Of a stretch of DNA of 64,000 nt, positions 24,101 through 33,239 are shown in pieces. Position numbers and translations under genes: made by a program. The DNA is from Bin16 sp965206315. Its GTDB lineage: Bacteria; Chloroflexota; Dehalococcoidia; Lucifugimonadales; Australimonadaceae. Position 1 is the stretch's first letter. The number at the start of each line of letters is the position of its first letter. The stretch spans positions 2,418,001 through 2,482,000 of the forward strand of contig OZ242210.1 of assembly GCA_965206315.1 (NCBI GenBank). The letters are read 5' to 3'. The notes beneath the pieces were generated by a model. The model was not told where the DNA came from. It did not search any database and worked only from the letters and a program-made list of their open reading frames with translations.

Positions 24101-25156
24101 CTATGCTCGAGCCTGGCGTCGCCAGCGAACGGCAAGGCGCTCCCGCAGTCGTGCGATGCCAGGCGTGATGCCGTCCGGCGCGTAGAGCAGCACGAGCACG
24201 ACGAGCACGCCAACCGCGAAGAAGCGGATGTTCGGCAGGCCTACGGAGTCCAGTGCGTCCAGGATGGGCGCGTTCAGGACCTCCGGCAGCAGTTCGATGA
24301 GGTCGGGCAGGAACTGGGACCCGCTCCAGATGCCCCATACGACGAACGCGCCGACGATGGGCGCGTAGAGGCGTCCGCTTCCGCCTGCCACGAGCATCGC
24401 CCAAATGATGAACGTACCGAGGAGCGGGGTGAACGTGATGGGTGAGATCGCCCGGAAGTTGAAAGCGTACAGCGCGCCTCCGACGGCCATGATCACCGCG
24501 CCGAGCACGAACGCTTGGAGCTTGAAGCGGAACACGTGCTTGCCGCTCGCTTCCGCGGTCACCTCGTCTTCGCGTATCGCGCGCAGGACGCGTCCCCACG
24601 GGGAGTGCACCAGCGCCCGTATCCCTGCAAACAGCAGCCCAAACACGGCCAGCACCACCACGAGGTAAACGCGGTCGTAGTCCTGCGGGGCGACGACGTC
24701 GCCGAACACGCGGGGGATCGTGTAGAGGCCACGGCTCCCGTTGCTCAGCCAGCGTTCGTTGAGGAAGACGAGGCGCACGCTCTCGGCGATCCCGAGTGTC
24801 GCTATCGCGAGATAGTCGCCGCGCAGCCGGATGGTTATCGTGCCTACTACGAGGGCGACAGCGGCTGCCACGAGCGAGGCGGCTATCAGTGCGGCGACGA
24901 ACCAGAGGTCCAGCACTCCGATGACGGGCAGCGAGTCGAGGCGGTTCGCGAGGTCGCCGGCGTAGCGGTAGTCCTCGCCCTGGTCAGAGAGCGGAGGGCG
25001 GATGGTGAGGAGCGATGCGGCGTAAGCGCCGAGGGCGAAGAAGCCCGCCACCCCGATGTTGAAGAGTCCCGTGTATCCCCAGTGCACGTTGAGGCCGAGC
25101 GCGAACACCGAGTAGATGCCGACGAGTATGGCGAATGCGGTGAGGAACTCCAGCAT
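24101..25156 (-). CDS. livM: Branched-chain amino acid ABC permease LivM
   Basis: A 351-residue permease with about ten helices (LGLNVHWGYTGLFNIGVAGFFALGAYAAS near the start is the LivM/LivH hallmark; VTAEASGKHVFRFKLQAFVLGA is the ATPase-contact loop). The C-terminus ends in a basic cytosolic tail. It pairs with LivH. The ATG at 25156 shares one base with the livH stop (TGATG), so the two are co-translated; the open frame continues upstream into livH, but that part is not coding. Confidence 0.94.
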   Translation of the reverse strand: MLEFLTAFAILVGIYSVFALGLNVHWGYTGLFNIGVAGFFALGAYAASLLTIRPPLSDQGEDYRYAGDLANRLDSLPVIGVLDLWFVAALIAASLVAAAVALVVGTITIRLRGDYLAIATLGIAESVRLVFLNERWLSNGSRGLYTIPRVFGDVVAPQDYDRVYLVVVLAVFGLLFAGIRALVHSPWGRVLRAIREDEVTAEASGKHVFRFKLQAFVLGAVIMAVGGALYAFNFRAISPITFTPLLGTFIIWAMLVAGGSGRLYAPIVGAFVVWGIWSGSQFLPDLIELLPEVLNAPILDALDSVGLPNIRFFAVGVLVVLVLLYAPDGITPGIARLRERLAVRWRRQARA

Positions 25157-26163
25157 CAGCCCTTGCTCCCCAGGAGGCCGCGCGGCCTGAACAGCAGCAC
25201 GATCACCATCACGGTGAACGCTATCGCCGGTTTGTAGGTCGGCAGCGCCCACGCCGTCGATACCTCCATCGAGATGCCGATGAGCATCGCCCCCAGGAAC
25301 GCGCCATACGGGTTGCCGATGCCGCCGACGACCACCGCCGCGAAGAGCGGCACGAGCAACTGGAAGCCCATGGTGGGCTTCAGCTGGGAGGTTGCGTTGA
25401 ATATGACGAGCAGCACGCCTGCAGCGCCCGCCAATGCTCCGGCGATGCCCCACGTCCAGAGCAGCACTCGGTCGGTGTTGATGCCGCTGGCGCGTGCTAG
25501 GTCGGGGTTGTCGGAGGTTGCGCGCATCGCCTTGCCCTGCTTCGTGCGCGTGAGCAGCAGGTGCAGGGCGATCGCCAGCACGAGCGCGGCACCGCTCACG
25601 AACAGGTGATTCGGCGCGATGCTGATGTCGGCGGGCAGGGAGAAGTGCGGGCGGCCTTCGTTGGGGAGGTAGCGGACGGGCGTGTCCCAGATCATCTGGA
25701 CGAAGCCGCGTATCGCGATGGCGAGGCCGAGCGAGGCTATCTCGATCGTCACGATGTTCGCCCGACGGAGGCGCAGCCTGCGGAAAACGAACACGTCCAT
25801 CCCCACGGCCAGCGCCGCCACTGCCGCCATGCTCACCGGGATCGCGATGAGCAGCGGGAATCCGAACGTGAAGGGCCCCAGCCCCGTGTGTTCCGGCAGG
25901 ACGCTGACGAGCAGGAAGAACGCCACGTAGGCGCCCATCGTCATCATGTCGCCGTGCGCGATATTGGCGAACCGCATCACGCCGAAGACGAGTGTGATGC
26001 CGACCGCGCCCAGCGCAAGGACGCTGCCGAGGAAGACACCGTTCATCGCGAGCCCTATCTCGCTCAGCGCGAGGACCACGAAGACGACGGCGAGCACGGC
26101 CTGCACAACGCGGCTCGCCCGGACTACCGCGGGACTTCTCATCGTGCGTGCGGTAATGAACAT
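25156..26163 (-). CDS. livH: Branched-chain amino acid ABC permease LivH
   Basis: A 335-residue permease. LGAVGITLVFGVMRFANIAHGDMMTMGAY (about 52-80) and RATSDNPDLARASGINTDRVLLWTWGIAGALAGAAGVL are typical LivH segments. It has about eight helices and forms the channel with LivM. Part of the minus-strand operon livG-livF-livH-livM. Confidence 0.94.
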   Translation of the reverse strand: MFITARTMRSPAVVRASRVVQAVLAVVFVVLALSEIGLAMNGVFLGSVLALGAVGITLVFGVMRFANIAHGDMMTMGAYVAFFLLVSVLPEHTGLGPFTFGFPLLIAIPVSMAAVAALAVGMDVFVFRRLRLRRANIVTIEIASLGLAIAIRGFVQMIWDTPVRYLPNEGRPHFSLPADISIAPNHLFVSGAALVLAIALHLLLTRTKQGKAMRATSDNPDLARASGINTDRVLLWTWGIAGALAGAAGVLLVIFNATSQLKPTMGFQLLVPLFAAVVVGGIGNPYGAFLGAMLIGISMEVSTAWALPTYKPAIAFTVMVIVLLFRPRGLLGSKG

Positions 26164-26171
26164 CGCGCCGC

Positions 26172-26879
26172 CTATTCGTTCCCCAGGTACAGCCGGCCCA
26201 CCTGCGGGTCGCCGGCCAGCTCCGGCCCGGTGTTCTCCATGCGCACTTCGCCCACCGCCAGCACGTATCCCCGGTGGGAGATGGCGAGCGCCTTCTTCGC
26301 GTTGTGCTCCACCATCAGAATGGCTACTCCGGTGGCGTTGATGTTCTGGATCATCTGGAACACGGTGCCCATCAACAACGGCGAGAGCCCGGCGGTGGGC
26401 TCGTCCAGCAGCAGCAGTTTCGGTTCCAGCATCAGGGCGCGCGCCACGGCCATCATCTGCCGCTGCCCGCCGGAGAGAGCGCCAGCCTTCGCGTTGCGCT
26501 TCTCCGCAAGGTCAGGGAACAGGTCGAACAGCTCCCGGATACGGCCGTCGAGCCTGTCGTTCCGCAGGAAGCCGCCCATCTCGAGGTTCTCGGTGATCGT
26601 CAGGGTAGGGAAGACGTTGTCCGTTTGCGGAACATAGCAGAGCCCCAGCGGGATGCGGCGATCGGGGCGCAGCGCCTCGATGCGCCGGCCATCGAACCAT
26701 ATCTCGCCCGCCGATGCCTGGATGATGCCGACGATCGACTTCATCATCGTGGACTTGCCTGAGCCGTTCGGACCGATGATCGTCACGATCTCGCCCGCAT
26801 CCACGCGCATGTCCACGCCGTGCAATATCTCGGTGTCGCCGTATCCGGCGCGTACGCCCGTGGCATCGAGGAGCGGCAT
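26172..26879 (-). CDS. livF: Branched-chain amino acid ABC ATPase LivF
   Basis: A 235-residue ABC ATPase. Walker A GPNGSGKST near 36-44, Q-loop CYVPQTDNVFP, signature LSGGQRQM, Walker B LLLLDEPTAGLSP, switch His MVEHN. The short form and LTITENLEMGGFL are typical of LivF. It lies 3 bases after livG and 8 bases before livH. Confidence 0.96.
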   Translation of the reverse strand: MPLLDATGVRAGYGDTEILHGVDMRVDAGEIVTIIGPNGSGKSTMMKSIVGIIQASAGEIWFDGRRIEALRPDRRIPLGLCYVPQTDNVFPTLTITENLEMGGFLRNDRLDGRIRELFDLFPDLAEKRNAKAGALSGGQRQMMAVARALMLEPKLLLLDEPTAGLSPLLMGTVFQMIQNINATGVAILMVEHNAKKALAISHRGYVLAVGEVRMENTGPELAGDPQVGRLYLGNE

Positions 26880-26882
26880 CGC

Positions 26883-27647
26883 TCAGTCCCCCAGGTACGC
26901 CCGGACGACGCGTTCGTCCTGCTGTACGGCTGCCGGAGCGCCCTGTGTGAGGACGGAGCCCTCGCTCATCACAATGACGTGGTCGCACAGGCGCATCACG
27001 AGCCCCATGTCGTGTTCGATGATGAGGAACGTGATCCCCAGCTCCTCGCGCGCCCGCCGGATGCCGTCCACCAGTCGCCTCAAGAGCGTGGGGTTCACGC
27101 CCGCGCCCGGCTCATCGAGCAGCACCATGCGTGGCTTCGCCATCAGCGTGCGCGCCAGTTCCAGCAGTTTCTTCTGCCCACCGGAGAGTCCCTCAGCCGG
27201 GAGGTCCGCGACCTCCGATAGCCCGGTGAACTCGAGCACCTCGCGCGCCTGGGCCTCTATCGCCCGCTCCTGGCGTTTCACGAGCCAGCGTGCCGCGACG
27301 GCGCGCCACATGCTCTCTCCGATCTGGTCGGACGGCACGAGCATGAGGTTTTCCAGGACGCTCATGCGCTTCAACTCGCGGGGTATCTGGAACGTCCGGA
27401 CGATGCCTTTGCGGAAGACGAGGTAGGACGGCAGCCCGTCGATGCGCTCGTCCCTGAACGTAACCCGCCCCGCGGTCGGCTTGTGGAAACCGGCGACGAG
27501 GTTGAACAGCGTCGTCTTGCCCGCGCCGTTCGGTCCGATGAGGCCGGTTATGGAGCCCTCATCCACGTTGAGCGAGCAGTTGTCGACGGCGCGCACGCCG
27601 CCGAAGTCCATCACCAGTCCGCGCACGCGCAGGATCGCAGAGGCCAT
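26883..27647 (-). CDS. livG: Branched-chain amino acid ABC ATPase LivG
   Basis: A 254-residue ABC ATPase. Walker A GPNGAGKTT near 37-45, DGLPSYLVFRKGIVRTFQIP is the LivG insertion with the Q-loop, LSGGQKKLLELARTLM, MVLLDEPGAGVNP. First gene of the operon; GAGGAGGC precedes the ATG. A TATAAT box on the minus strand (27678-27683) is the likely -10, though no good -35 is seen. Confidence 0.96.
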   Translation of the reverse strand: MASAILRVRGLVMDFGGVRAVDNCSLNVDEGSITGLIGPNGAGKTTLFNLVAGFHKPTAGRVTFRDERIDGLPSYLVFRKGIVRTFQIPRELKRMSVLENLMLVPSDQIGESMWRAVAARWLVKRQERAIEAQAREVLEFTGLSEVADLPAEGLSGGQKKLLELARTLMAKPRMVLLDEPGAGVNPTLLRRLVDGIRRAREELGITFLIIEHDMGLVMRLCDHVIVMSEGSVLTQGAPAAVQQDERVVRAYLGD

Positions 27648-27775
27648 GCCTCCTCACTCAGGGGCGGGATGGCGCGGATTATACGGGAACGAACCGGCCG
27701 AGCATCGCCGGCCTGCCAAGCGGGAGGCAGCGTACCGTCAGTACGGCCAGGGGATGCGGCGGATGCCAGCGGGCG

Positions 27776-27994
27776 TTATTCGCCTGTGACAGCTGCCGAG
27801 CGGTTCCTCTTGGGGCTGTTGTTGAAGCCGATATTGTCCTCGAACGGGTGGAACTCTCGCGCTTCGTGACAGTACTTGCACTCACCGGCCATCGTGGCGC
27901 TGGGTGAACCGACTATCCAGTGGTGCGCCCCGGTGGGAGATAGGTCGCAGTGACTCGCCTCGAGGGTCATCTTCGGCTGTGCCTTCGTTGTCAT
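27776..27994 (-). CDS. Small zinc-ribbon-like protein
   Basis: A 72-residue protein with His and Cys spaced for a single metal site: HHWIVGSP at 24-31 and GECKYCHEAREF at 37-48. The pattern 'H-W/R-x-I-x-x-x-x-G-x-C-K-x-C-x-x-x-R-x-F' recurs in small Chloroflexota proteins of unknown role. The C-terminus (PKRNRSAAVTGE) is basic. A GGAGGA site precedes the ATG. It lies between the liv operon and tmRNA and is not obviously linked to either. Confidence 0.7.
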   Translation of the reverse strand: MTTKAQPKMTLEASHCDLSPTGAHHWIVGSPSATMAGECKYCHEAREFHPFEDNIGFNNSPKRNRSAAVTGE

Positions 27995-28049
27995 CCCAAG
28001 TCCTCCGATCTCTGCATAGCCAAGGGGGTCTGAGCCCGTGGCCCGTCTG

Positions 28050-28401
28050 TGGTGGAGATGGGGGAGAGTCGAACTCCCCGTCCAGAAGACGCTCAGCGCG
28101 GATGTACTACAGGCTTAGCCGGCGTTTGGTTGGGTGGCTGGGGCGGGCCCACCGGCGGGCCGTCCCGCCACCTGCCGCGAAGTCTTGAGTGGCTCGCAGC
28201 GGCATCAGAGCCACTGCACCCCGGCTGTATGACGCTTCCGGTAGCCGCCGGAGTGGGCTATCGGGGCGTGGCTACGCTGTTTAGGCAGCCAGTGCGACTG
28301 GTTCGTCGGCAGTTGATGTTTTGCCGTCTGATTAGCGAGTGGGCGGCGAACTCGGCCTGCAATCCTGCCAAGCTGATCCCCTGTCGAAACCACGCATCCC
28401 C
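28050..28401 (-). ncRNA. ssrA: Transfer-messenger RNA (tmRNA)
   Basis: 352 bases that rescue stalled ribosomes together with SmpB, encoded just upstream. The 5' end GGGGATG (28395-28401) pairs with 3' CATCTCC, followed by A and an encoded CCA (28050-28052). The 5' part has GGTTTCGACAGGGGAT and the 3' part a T-arm GGGAGTTCGACTCTCCC. The tag reading frame is 28284-28325: resume codon GGC, peptide GKTSTADEPVALAA, then TAA. The ending ALAA marks proteins for ClpXP-type proteases. One-piece, not permuted. Confidence 0.96.
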
Positions 28402-28466
28402 ACAGCAGACCAGTTGCACTACTATCGTACAGCGAGGGCAGGGGACGGTCAAACGGCGCGTGTCAG

Positions 28467-28973
28467 TCAGGCCTCCCGACGGAGGGCGCGCGCTATCTCC
28501 CGGTCGGACTCGCGCCGCATGATGGCCTGCCGCTTGTCGTAGCGGCGGCGCCCCTTCGCCAGGGCCAGCTCCACCTTCGCGTGGTGTCCCTTGATGTAGA
28601 CGCGCAGGGGAACGATGGTGAGGCCGCGTTGCCCCGCCGCGCGGCTGAACCGCTCTATCTCCCCCGAGTGCATCAGCAGCTTCCGCGAGCGCGTCGGCTC
28701 ATGCCCCCACGGCCCTGCGCTCGTCCATGCGGCGACGTGCATGTTGTGGAGCCACATCTCGCCGCTGCGCGCCTGTGCATAGGCGTCGCGGATGTTGACG
28801 CGTGCATCGCGTACGGACTTGATCTCCGTGCCGGTCAGCGCGATGCCGGCCTCGAGGCGCTCGAGGATGTCGTAGTCGAAACGCGCCCGCCGGTTGTCCG
28901 CCACGGTCCGGATGTACGGTCGACCGGGCTTCTGCTGCTCCGCCTGTTTCTTCTTTTTGCGTTTGGGAGGCAT
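28467..28973 (-). CDS. smpB: SsrA-binding protein SmpB
   Basis: A 168-residue RNA-binding protein that carries tmRNA to stalled ribosomes. Typical blocks: VADNRRARFDYDILERLEAGIALTGTEIKSVRD, MWLHNMHVAAW, RSRKLLMHSGEIERFSRAAGQRGLTIVPLRVYIKG, and a basic C-terminal tail KGRRRYDKRQAIMRRESDREI. The N-terminus carries an extra Lys-rich stretch (PKRKKKKQ). It lies 66 bases upstream of ssrA on the same strand. Confidence 0.98.
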   Translation of the reverse strand: MPPKRKKKKQAEQQKPGRPYIRTVADNRRARFDYDILERLEAGIALTGTEIKSVRDARVNIRDAYAQARSGEMWLHNMHVAAWTSAGPWGHEPTRSRKLLMHSGEIERFSRAAGQRGLTIVPLRVYIKGHHAKVELALAKGRRRYDKRQAIMRRESDREIARALRREA

Positions 28974-28976
28974 CGC

Positions 28977-30266
28977 TCAACGGCCTGTCATTCGTTCGAG
29001 TTCGGCAACCGCGGTGTCCAGCTGATCGTCGGGGTAGGAGACAGGGTCCTGCTCGGGTTGGATGCTGCAGAGCGTCCCGAGCGCCTCCGTGAGTTCGCCG
29101 GACCCATCCAGCGGAACGGCCTCTTCCGCGTAGGCCGCGCAGAGGGTCCGCGTCAGCTCGCCGATACGCCCCTGCGCCCGCACGTTCACCTCGCGTCCGA
29201 CGCGCACGTCCGGCTCGATGCCTTCTCCTTCGATCGTGCGTCCGTCCGGCGTGAGCCAGCGTGCGATAGTGAGGTTCAATCCCGCGCCGGACTCGAGGTC
29301 GCGCAGCAGGTTGACCGCGCCTTTACCGAACGTGCGAGTGCCGACGATACGGGCGCGCTCGTGGTCTTGCAATGCTCCAGACACCACTTCCGACGCCGAC
29401 GCGCTGAAGCCGTTCACGAGCACCACGAGCGGGAGGTCGTAGGCCGTTCCTTCTCCTGTGACGTGCTCCACGGTCTCGTTCCCGTTCGCGTCCACCCAGC
29501 GGATGACTTCGCCTTCCTCGACGAACTCCGAGACGACACTCACGGCGGCGGTCACGAGCCCGCCTCCGTTGTTCCGCAGGTCCAGTACGAGTCCCTCAGC
29601 ACCGAGACCGCGCAGGTCGGCTATGGCGGTCCGCAGGTCGGCGCCGGACTCTGCGTCGAACGACGAGAGGCGTATGTAACCGAAGCCGCCGGGGAGGACC
29701 TGGGAATGCACGGAGCTGACGCTTATCGTGTCCCGCACGATGGGAATCTCCACGGGGCGCGAGATGCCGGCGCGTGAGACACCAAGCACGACCTCCGTGC
29801 CTTTCGGCCCGCGTATCAGCGCGACCGTCTCTTCGATCGTGCGCCCTTCGATGGACTCGCCGTTCACACTGACGAGGATGTCACCCGGCATCAGCCCGGC
29901 GTCGAAGGCGGGCGAGCCGGGGAGTGGTCCCAGCACGATGATCTGGCCGTCCACCTCGGTAACGCTCGCGCCGATGCCCTCGAAATCGGGATGGTCTCCT
30001 TCGAGCGAGAGGTTGAACGCCGCATAGCGCTCGGGATCGAGGTAGGAGGTGTAAGGGTCGTCGAGGTACTCCAGGAGCCCCTCGATGCCCGCACGCTCCA
30101 TCTCCGTGGCGGAGAGCTTGTCCCGGTCGATGAAGTCTTCCTTGAGCACTTCGACGACTTCGACGAACTCGCTGTGCTCCTCCTGCGCGCATCCGACCCC
30201 GGCGAGGACGGCCGCAACTGCGGCGACATATGCCGCTGCGCGCATCCCGGACAACTGCCTCGCCAT
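28977..30266 (-). CDS. S41-family C-terminal processing peptidase (CtpA type)
   Basis: A 429-residue exported serine protease. The N-terminal signal ends in a lipobox-like LAGVGC (Cys 26). A PDZ domain lies at about 100-175 (GPLPGSPAFDAGLMPGDILVSVNG). The S41 core has GYIRLSSFD, the catalytic Ser in NGFSASASEVVSGALQDH, and the Lys in VGTRTFGKGAVN. It probably trims or degrades envelope proteins. The stop is three bases from the smpB start, so the two share a transcript. Shorter than many CtpA because the C-terminal domain is reduced. Confidence 0.94.
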   Translation of the reverse strand: MARQLSGMRAAAYVAAVAAVLAGVGCAQEEHSEFVEVVEVLKEDFIDRDKLSATEMERAGIEGLLEYLDDPYTSYLDPERYAAFNLSLEGDHPDFEGIGASVTEVDGQIIVLGPLPGSPAFDAGLMPGDILVSVNGESIEGRTIEETVALIRGPKGTEVVLGVSRAGISRPVEIPIVRDTISVSSVHSQVLPGGFGYIRLSSFDAESGADLRTAIADLRGLGAEGLVLDLRNNGGGLVTAAVSVVSEFVEEGEVIRWVDANGNETVEHVTGEGTAYDLPLVVLVNGFSASASEVVSGALQDHERARIVGTRTFGKGAVNLLRDLESGAGLNLTIARWLTPDGRTIEGEGIEPDVRVGREVNVRAQGRIGELTRTLCAAYAEEAVPLDGSGELTEALGTLCSIQPEQDPVSYPDDQLDTAVAELERMTGR

Positions 30267-30450
30267 TCCGAACGCTCCAACGAACCCTTATCTTCCAAGG
30301 ATACGTGACGCCGCTGCCGGAAGGGGGGAGGAGAGCCCGATGGCCGGAGGCAGGAGGATGGCGTTGCAACTCCATCTACTTTACATAACAGCAATAGTGC
30401 GCAATGACGCCTGGGAATGGTCAATGGCCGCCAGCGCCGTGAAACGTGGT

Positions 30451-30798
30451 CTAGCGTGCCGGGAAATATCCCATGCCCTCGTTGGCATCCTCGAGGCCGC
30501 CCCGGTACAGGAACTCGCCCTGCGGCGTCGTCTTGCGGGCCGTGAGCGCGTCGAAGTCGATGTGCACGACCTCGCCGCCCTCGCATTCCACGCTGACGTG
30601 CAGATCGTCCTTCTCGGCGACCTTCACCGGGCGCCGCTCGAAGATGTTGCCTTCGCCGACCATCAGCTTGAGCAGCGGCTCCAACGCCAGGACGGCTGCT
30701 GCCGTGCCCATCTGCGACCCGTCGGCAACGAGGAAGCAGTCCTCCTCGCAACTGTAGAAAGGATGCTCAGGCAGTTGGAAGAGTTCGTCGTCAGGCAT
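30451..30798 (-). CDS. Conserved hypothetical protein downstream of hflX
   Basis: A 115-residue acidic protein without signal peptide or membrane helix. It begins MPDDELFQLPEHPFYSCEED, contains MGTAAAVLALEPLLKLMVGEG, and ends EGMGYFPAR. Two cysteines lie close together (YSCEEDC). No family recognised. The ATG overlaps the end of hflX by 8 bases, so it is translated with it; earlier in-frame starts would lie deep within hflX. Confidence 0.65.
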   Translation of the reverse strand: MPDDELFQLPEHPFYSCEEDCFLVADGSQMGTAAAVLALEPLLKLMVGEGNIFERRPVKVAEKDDLHVSVECEGGEVVHIDFDALTARKTTPQGEFLYRGGLEDANEGMGYFPAR

Positions 30799-31969
30799 GG
30801 TTCCTGTGGGTCGCTCCTCGTTTGGCTTTCGCGCCTGCAAGCGCCGGTTCGGCGCCGGATGGTACATCATCGTTCACCTGCGTGGACACTGCCTGCAGGA
30901 GCTCGTGCAACCCCGCGCCGCTCACCGCCGACGTCAGCACCGCCTTGATGCCTTCCACGCTCGGTACGAAACCTGCGCCGTTGCCGGAGTCCAGCAGGTC
31001 CACCTTGTTCAGCGCCAGCACGCGCGGCGTGTCAGTGAGTTCCAGGTCGCGCAGGATGTCCTCGACCACTTCCACCTGCTCGGCGGCGTTGGGGTGCGAG
31101 ATATCCACGACGTGCAGCAGCACCGATGCATCCTGCACCTCTTCCAACGTTGCGCGGAACGCCGCGACGAGCGTCGTGGGCAGCTTCTGGATGAAGCCCA
31201 CCGTGTCCGTCAGCAGCGCCTCTCCTCCGTCCGGCAGGCGCACCTTGCGCGTTACGGGATCGAGTGTCGAGAACAGCTGGCCGCGCGCGAGCACGCCCGC
31301 GCCGGAGAGCGCGTTCAGCAGGCTGCTCTTCCCTGCGTTCGTGTAGCCGACGAGCGCGACAACCGGCTGCCGATTCCTGTGACGCCGTTCGCGATACTGG
31401 GCGCGGTGGCGGCGCACCTTCTCCAGTTCCTGCTTCAGTCGCTGGATGCGCTGGCCGACGAGCCGCCGGTCCGTCTCTATCTGCGTTTCGCCGGGGCCTC
31501 GTGTGCCGATGCCGCCTCCGAGGCGCTCGAGGTGGCTCCACTGGCCCGCCAGGCGCGGCAGCAGGTACTCCGCCTGCGCCAGCTCCACCTGCAGGCGCCC
31601 TTCGCGGGTCCTCGCGTGTCGTGCGAACACGTCCAGGATGAGGGCGGTGCGGTCGATGACCTTCACACGCTCCCCGAGTGCACGCTCCAGGTTCTGCTGC
31701 TGCGTGGGCGTGAGTTCGTCGTCGCAGATCAGGGTGCCGAAGCCGATGGCGCGGCGGGCGTCCGCTATCTCCTGCAGCTTGCCCTTGCCGACGTACGTAT
31801 GGGACGGCGCTTCCAATTGCTGAGAGACCGATCCGGCCACCTCTGCGCCCGCGGTATCGGCCAACTGGGCGAGCTCTTCGAGCGAGTCGGCAACCGTCCA
31901 GGGCGAGCGCCGCCCTTTGATGCCCACGCCCACGAGCAGCGCCTGCTCAGGCGTCTGGGCCGTTTCCAC
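30791..31969 (-). CDS. hflX: Ribosome-associated GTPase HflX
   Basis: A 392-residue GTPase that splits stalled ribosomes. N-terminal nucleotide-binding HflX domain (TYVGKGKLQEIAD, VIDRTALILDVFARHARTREG, LGGGIGTRGPGETQIE), a coiled segment (IQRLKQELEKVRRHR), then a G domain: P-loop VGYTNAGKSSL, switch region FSTLDPVTRKV, DTVGFI, and NKVD. With tmRNA, smpB and hflX within 4 kb, three ribosome-rescue functions cluster here. Confidence 0.96.
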   Translation of the reverse strand: METAQTPEQALLVGVGIKGRRSPWTVADSLEELAQLADTAGAEVAGSVSQQLEAPSHTYVGKGKLQEIADARRAIGFGTLICDDELTPTQQQNLERALGERVKVIDRTALILDVFARHARTREGRLQVELAQAEYLLPRLAGQWSHLERLGGGIGTRGPGETQIETDRRLVGQRIQRLKQELEKVRRHRAQYRERRHRNRQPVVALVGYTNAGKSSLLNALSGAGVLARGQLFSTLDPVTRKVRLPDGGEALLTDTVGFIQKLPTTLVAAFRATLEEVQDASVLLHVVDISHPNAAEQVEVVEDILRDLELTDTPRVLALNKVDLLDSGNGAGFVPSVEGIKAVLTSAVSGAGLHELLQAVSTQVNDDVPSGAEPALAGAKAKRGATHRNHA

Positions 31970-32060
31970 CGTTCTCGATCGCCGTGCTATGAGTGAGCCG
32001 CTCCGGTTTGATGACGTGGATTCTACCTGCCGCTGCCGGTATGGAGAAGGCGCTCGTGTC

Positions 32061-33239
32061 CTATCCCACGGGCGCGTCCGGCAGACGCCAGCCCTCGAGC
32101 CGGCGCAGGCCCTCGTCCACCCGCTCGTCGGGCGTCGTGAGCGAGAGGCGGATGTAGCCCTCGCCCGCCTCGCCGTAGCCCCGTCCCGGCGTCACGACGA
32201 CGGCGTGCTTGTCGAGCAGTTCGGTAGCCAACTGGGCCGAGGTCCAGCCGTCCGGGCAGCGCGCCCAGATGTAGAAGCCGGACCTGGGGCGGTTCACCTT
32301 CAGCCCGATGGCCGTGAGGGCGTCCACGACGCGATCGCGCCGCCTGCGGTATATCTCGTTGTTGGCGGCCAGCCACTCGGGCGTGGTGTTGTCTAGCGCC
32401 TCGATGCCCATGTACTGCACCGCCTGCGGGATGCCGGAGTCGAGGTTGGACTTCACGCGTATGAGCGCGTCGATGAGCTGCTGGTTACCCACGGCCATGC
32501 CGATGCGCCAACCGGTCATGTTGTACGTCTTGGAGAGCGAGTGGAACTCGATGCCCACGTCCATCGCTCCGGGCGTCTGCAGGAAGCTCGGCGCGACGTA
32601 GCCGTCGAACGTCACCTCGGAGTAGCAGGCGTCGTGGCAGACCGCGACGTCGTACTCCTTCGCGAAGGCGACGACCTGCTCGAACAGCTCGGGGGTCGCG
32701 AGCGCGCCGGTGGGGTTGTTGGGGTAGTTGAACCAGAGCACCTTCGCCTTCCGGGCGACGTCCTCCGGTATCAGCGAGAGGTCCGGGTGAAAGGCGTTCT
32801 CCTCCAGCAGCGGCATCATGTAGGAGGTGCCGCCCGCGAACATGGTGCCGACCGAGTAGACGGGGTACGCGGGGTCCGGCACGAGCGCGACGTCGCCGGG
32901 GTCGATGAGGCAGAGCGCCATATGGCCGATGCCTTCCTTCGCCCCGATGAGCGGCACGATCTCCTTGTCGCCCAGTTCGATGTCGAAGCGGCGGGTGTAC
33001 CAGCGCGCGATGGCCTGTCGCATCTCCGGCAGGCCGTCGGACTCGGGGTAGCGGTGGTTGGGCGGGTCGTCGGAGGTCGTCTTGAGCGCGGTCAGGATGT
33101 GGTCGGGCGTGGGGATGTCCGGGTCGCCGATGCCGAAGCTGATGACATCCATCCCCTGGGCGCGCTTCTCCGCGATCTTCCGGCTGATCTCCAGGAAGAG
33201 ATACGGCGGGAGCTGGTCGAGCCGGTTGGCGAGCTGCAT
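32061..33239 (-). CDS. dapL: LL-diaminopimelate aminotransferase (DapL type)
   Basis: A 392-residue fold-type I PLP aminotransferase. Substrate and cofactor residues: FGIGDPDIPTPDHI, a PESDGLPEMRQAIARWY block, WFNYPNNPTGA, HDACYSEVTFDGY, and the PLP lysine in HSLSKTYNMTGWRIG. DapL makes LL-diaminopimelate directly from tetrahydrodipicolinate, bypassing DapC/D/E. The presence of dapF 3 kb upstream on the same strand supports this assignment over a general aspartate aminotransferase. A TATAAT box lies at 33278-33283 (minus). Confidence 0.9.
   Translation of the reverse strand: MQLANRLDQLPPYLFLEISRKIAEKRAQGMDVISFGIGDPDIPTPDHILTALKTTSDDPPNHRYPESDGLPEMRQAIARWYTRRFDIELGDKEIVPLIGAKEGIGHMALCLIDPGDVALVPDPAYPVYSVGTMFAGGTSYMMPLLEENAFHPDLSLIPEDVARKAKVLWFNYPNNPTGALATPELFEQVVAFAKEYDVAVCHDACYSEVTFDGYVAPSFLQTPGAMDVGIEFHSLSKTYNMTGWRIGMAVGNQQLIDALIRVKSNLDSGIPQAVQYMGIEALDNTTPEWLAANNEIYRRRRDRVVDALTAIGLKVNRPRSGFYIWARCPDGWTSAQLATELLDKHAVVVTPGRGYGEAGEGYIRLSLTTPDERVDEGLRRLEGWRLPDAPVG

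Noticed and set aside
24101..25453. LivM with a 99-residue N-terminal extension
   Set aside because: The extension lies within livH in another frame; the TGATG junction at 25156-25158 gives the normal start.
28581..29777. Plus-strand frame of 398 codons opposite smpB and the S41 protease
   Set aside because: Both minus-strand genes are certain, and this frame shows no family or ribosome site.
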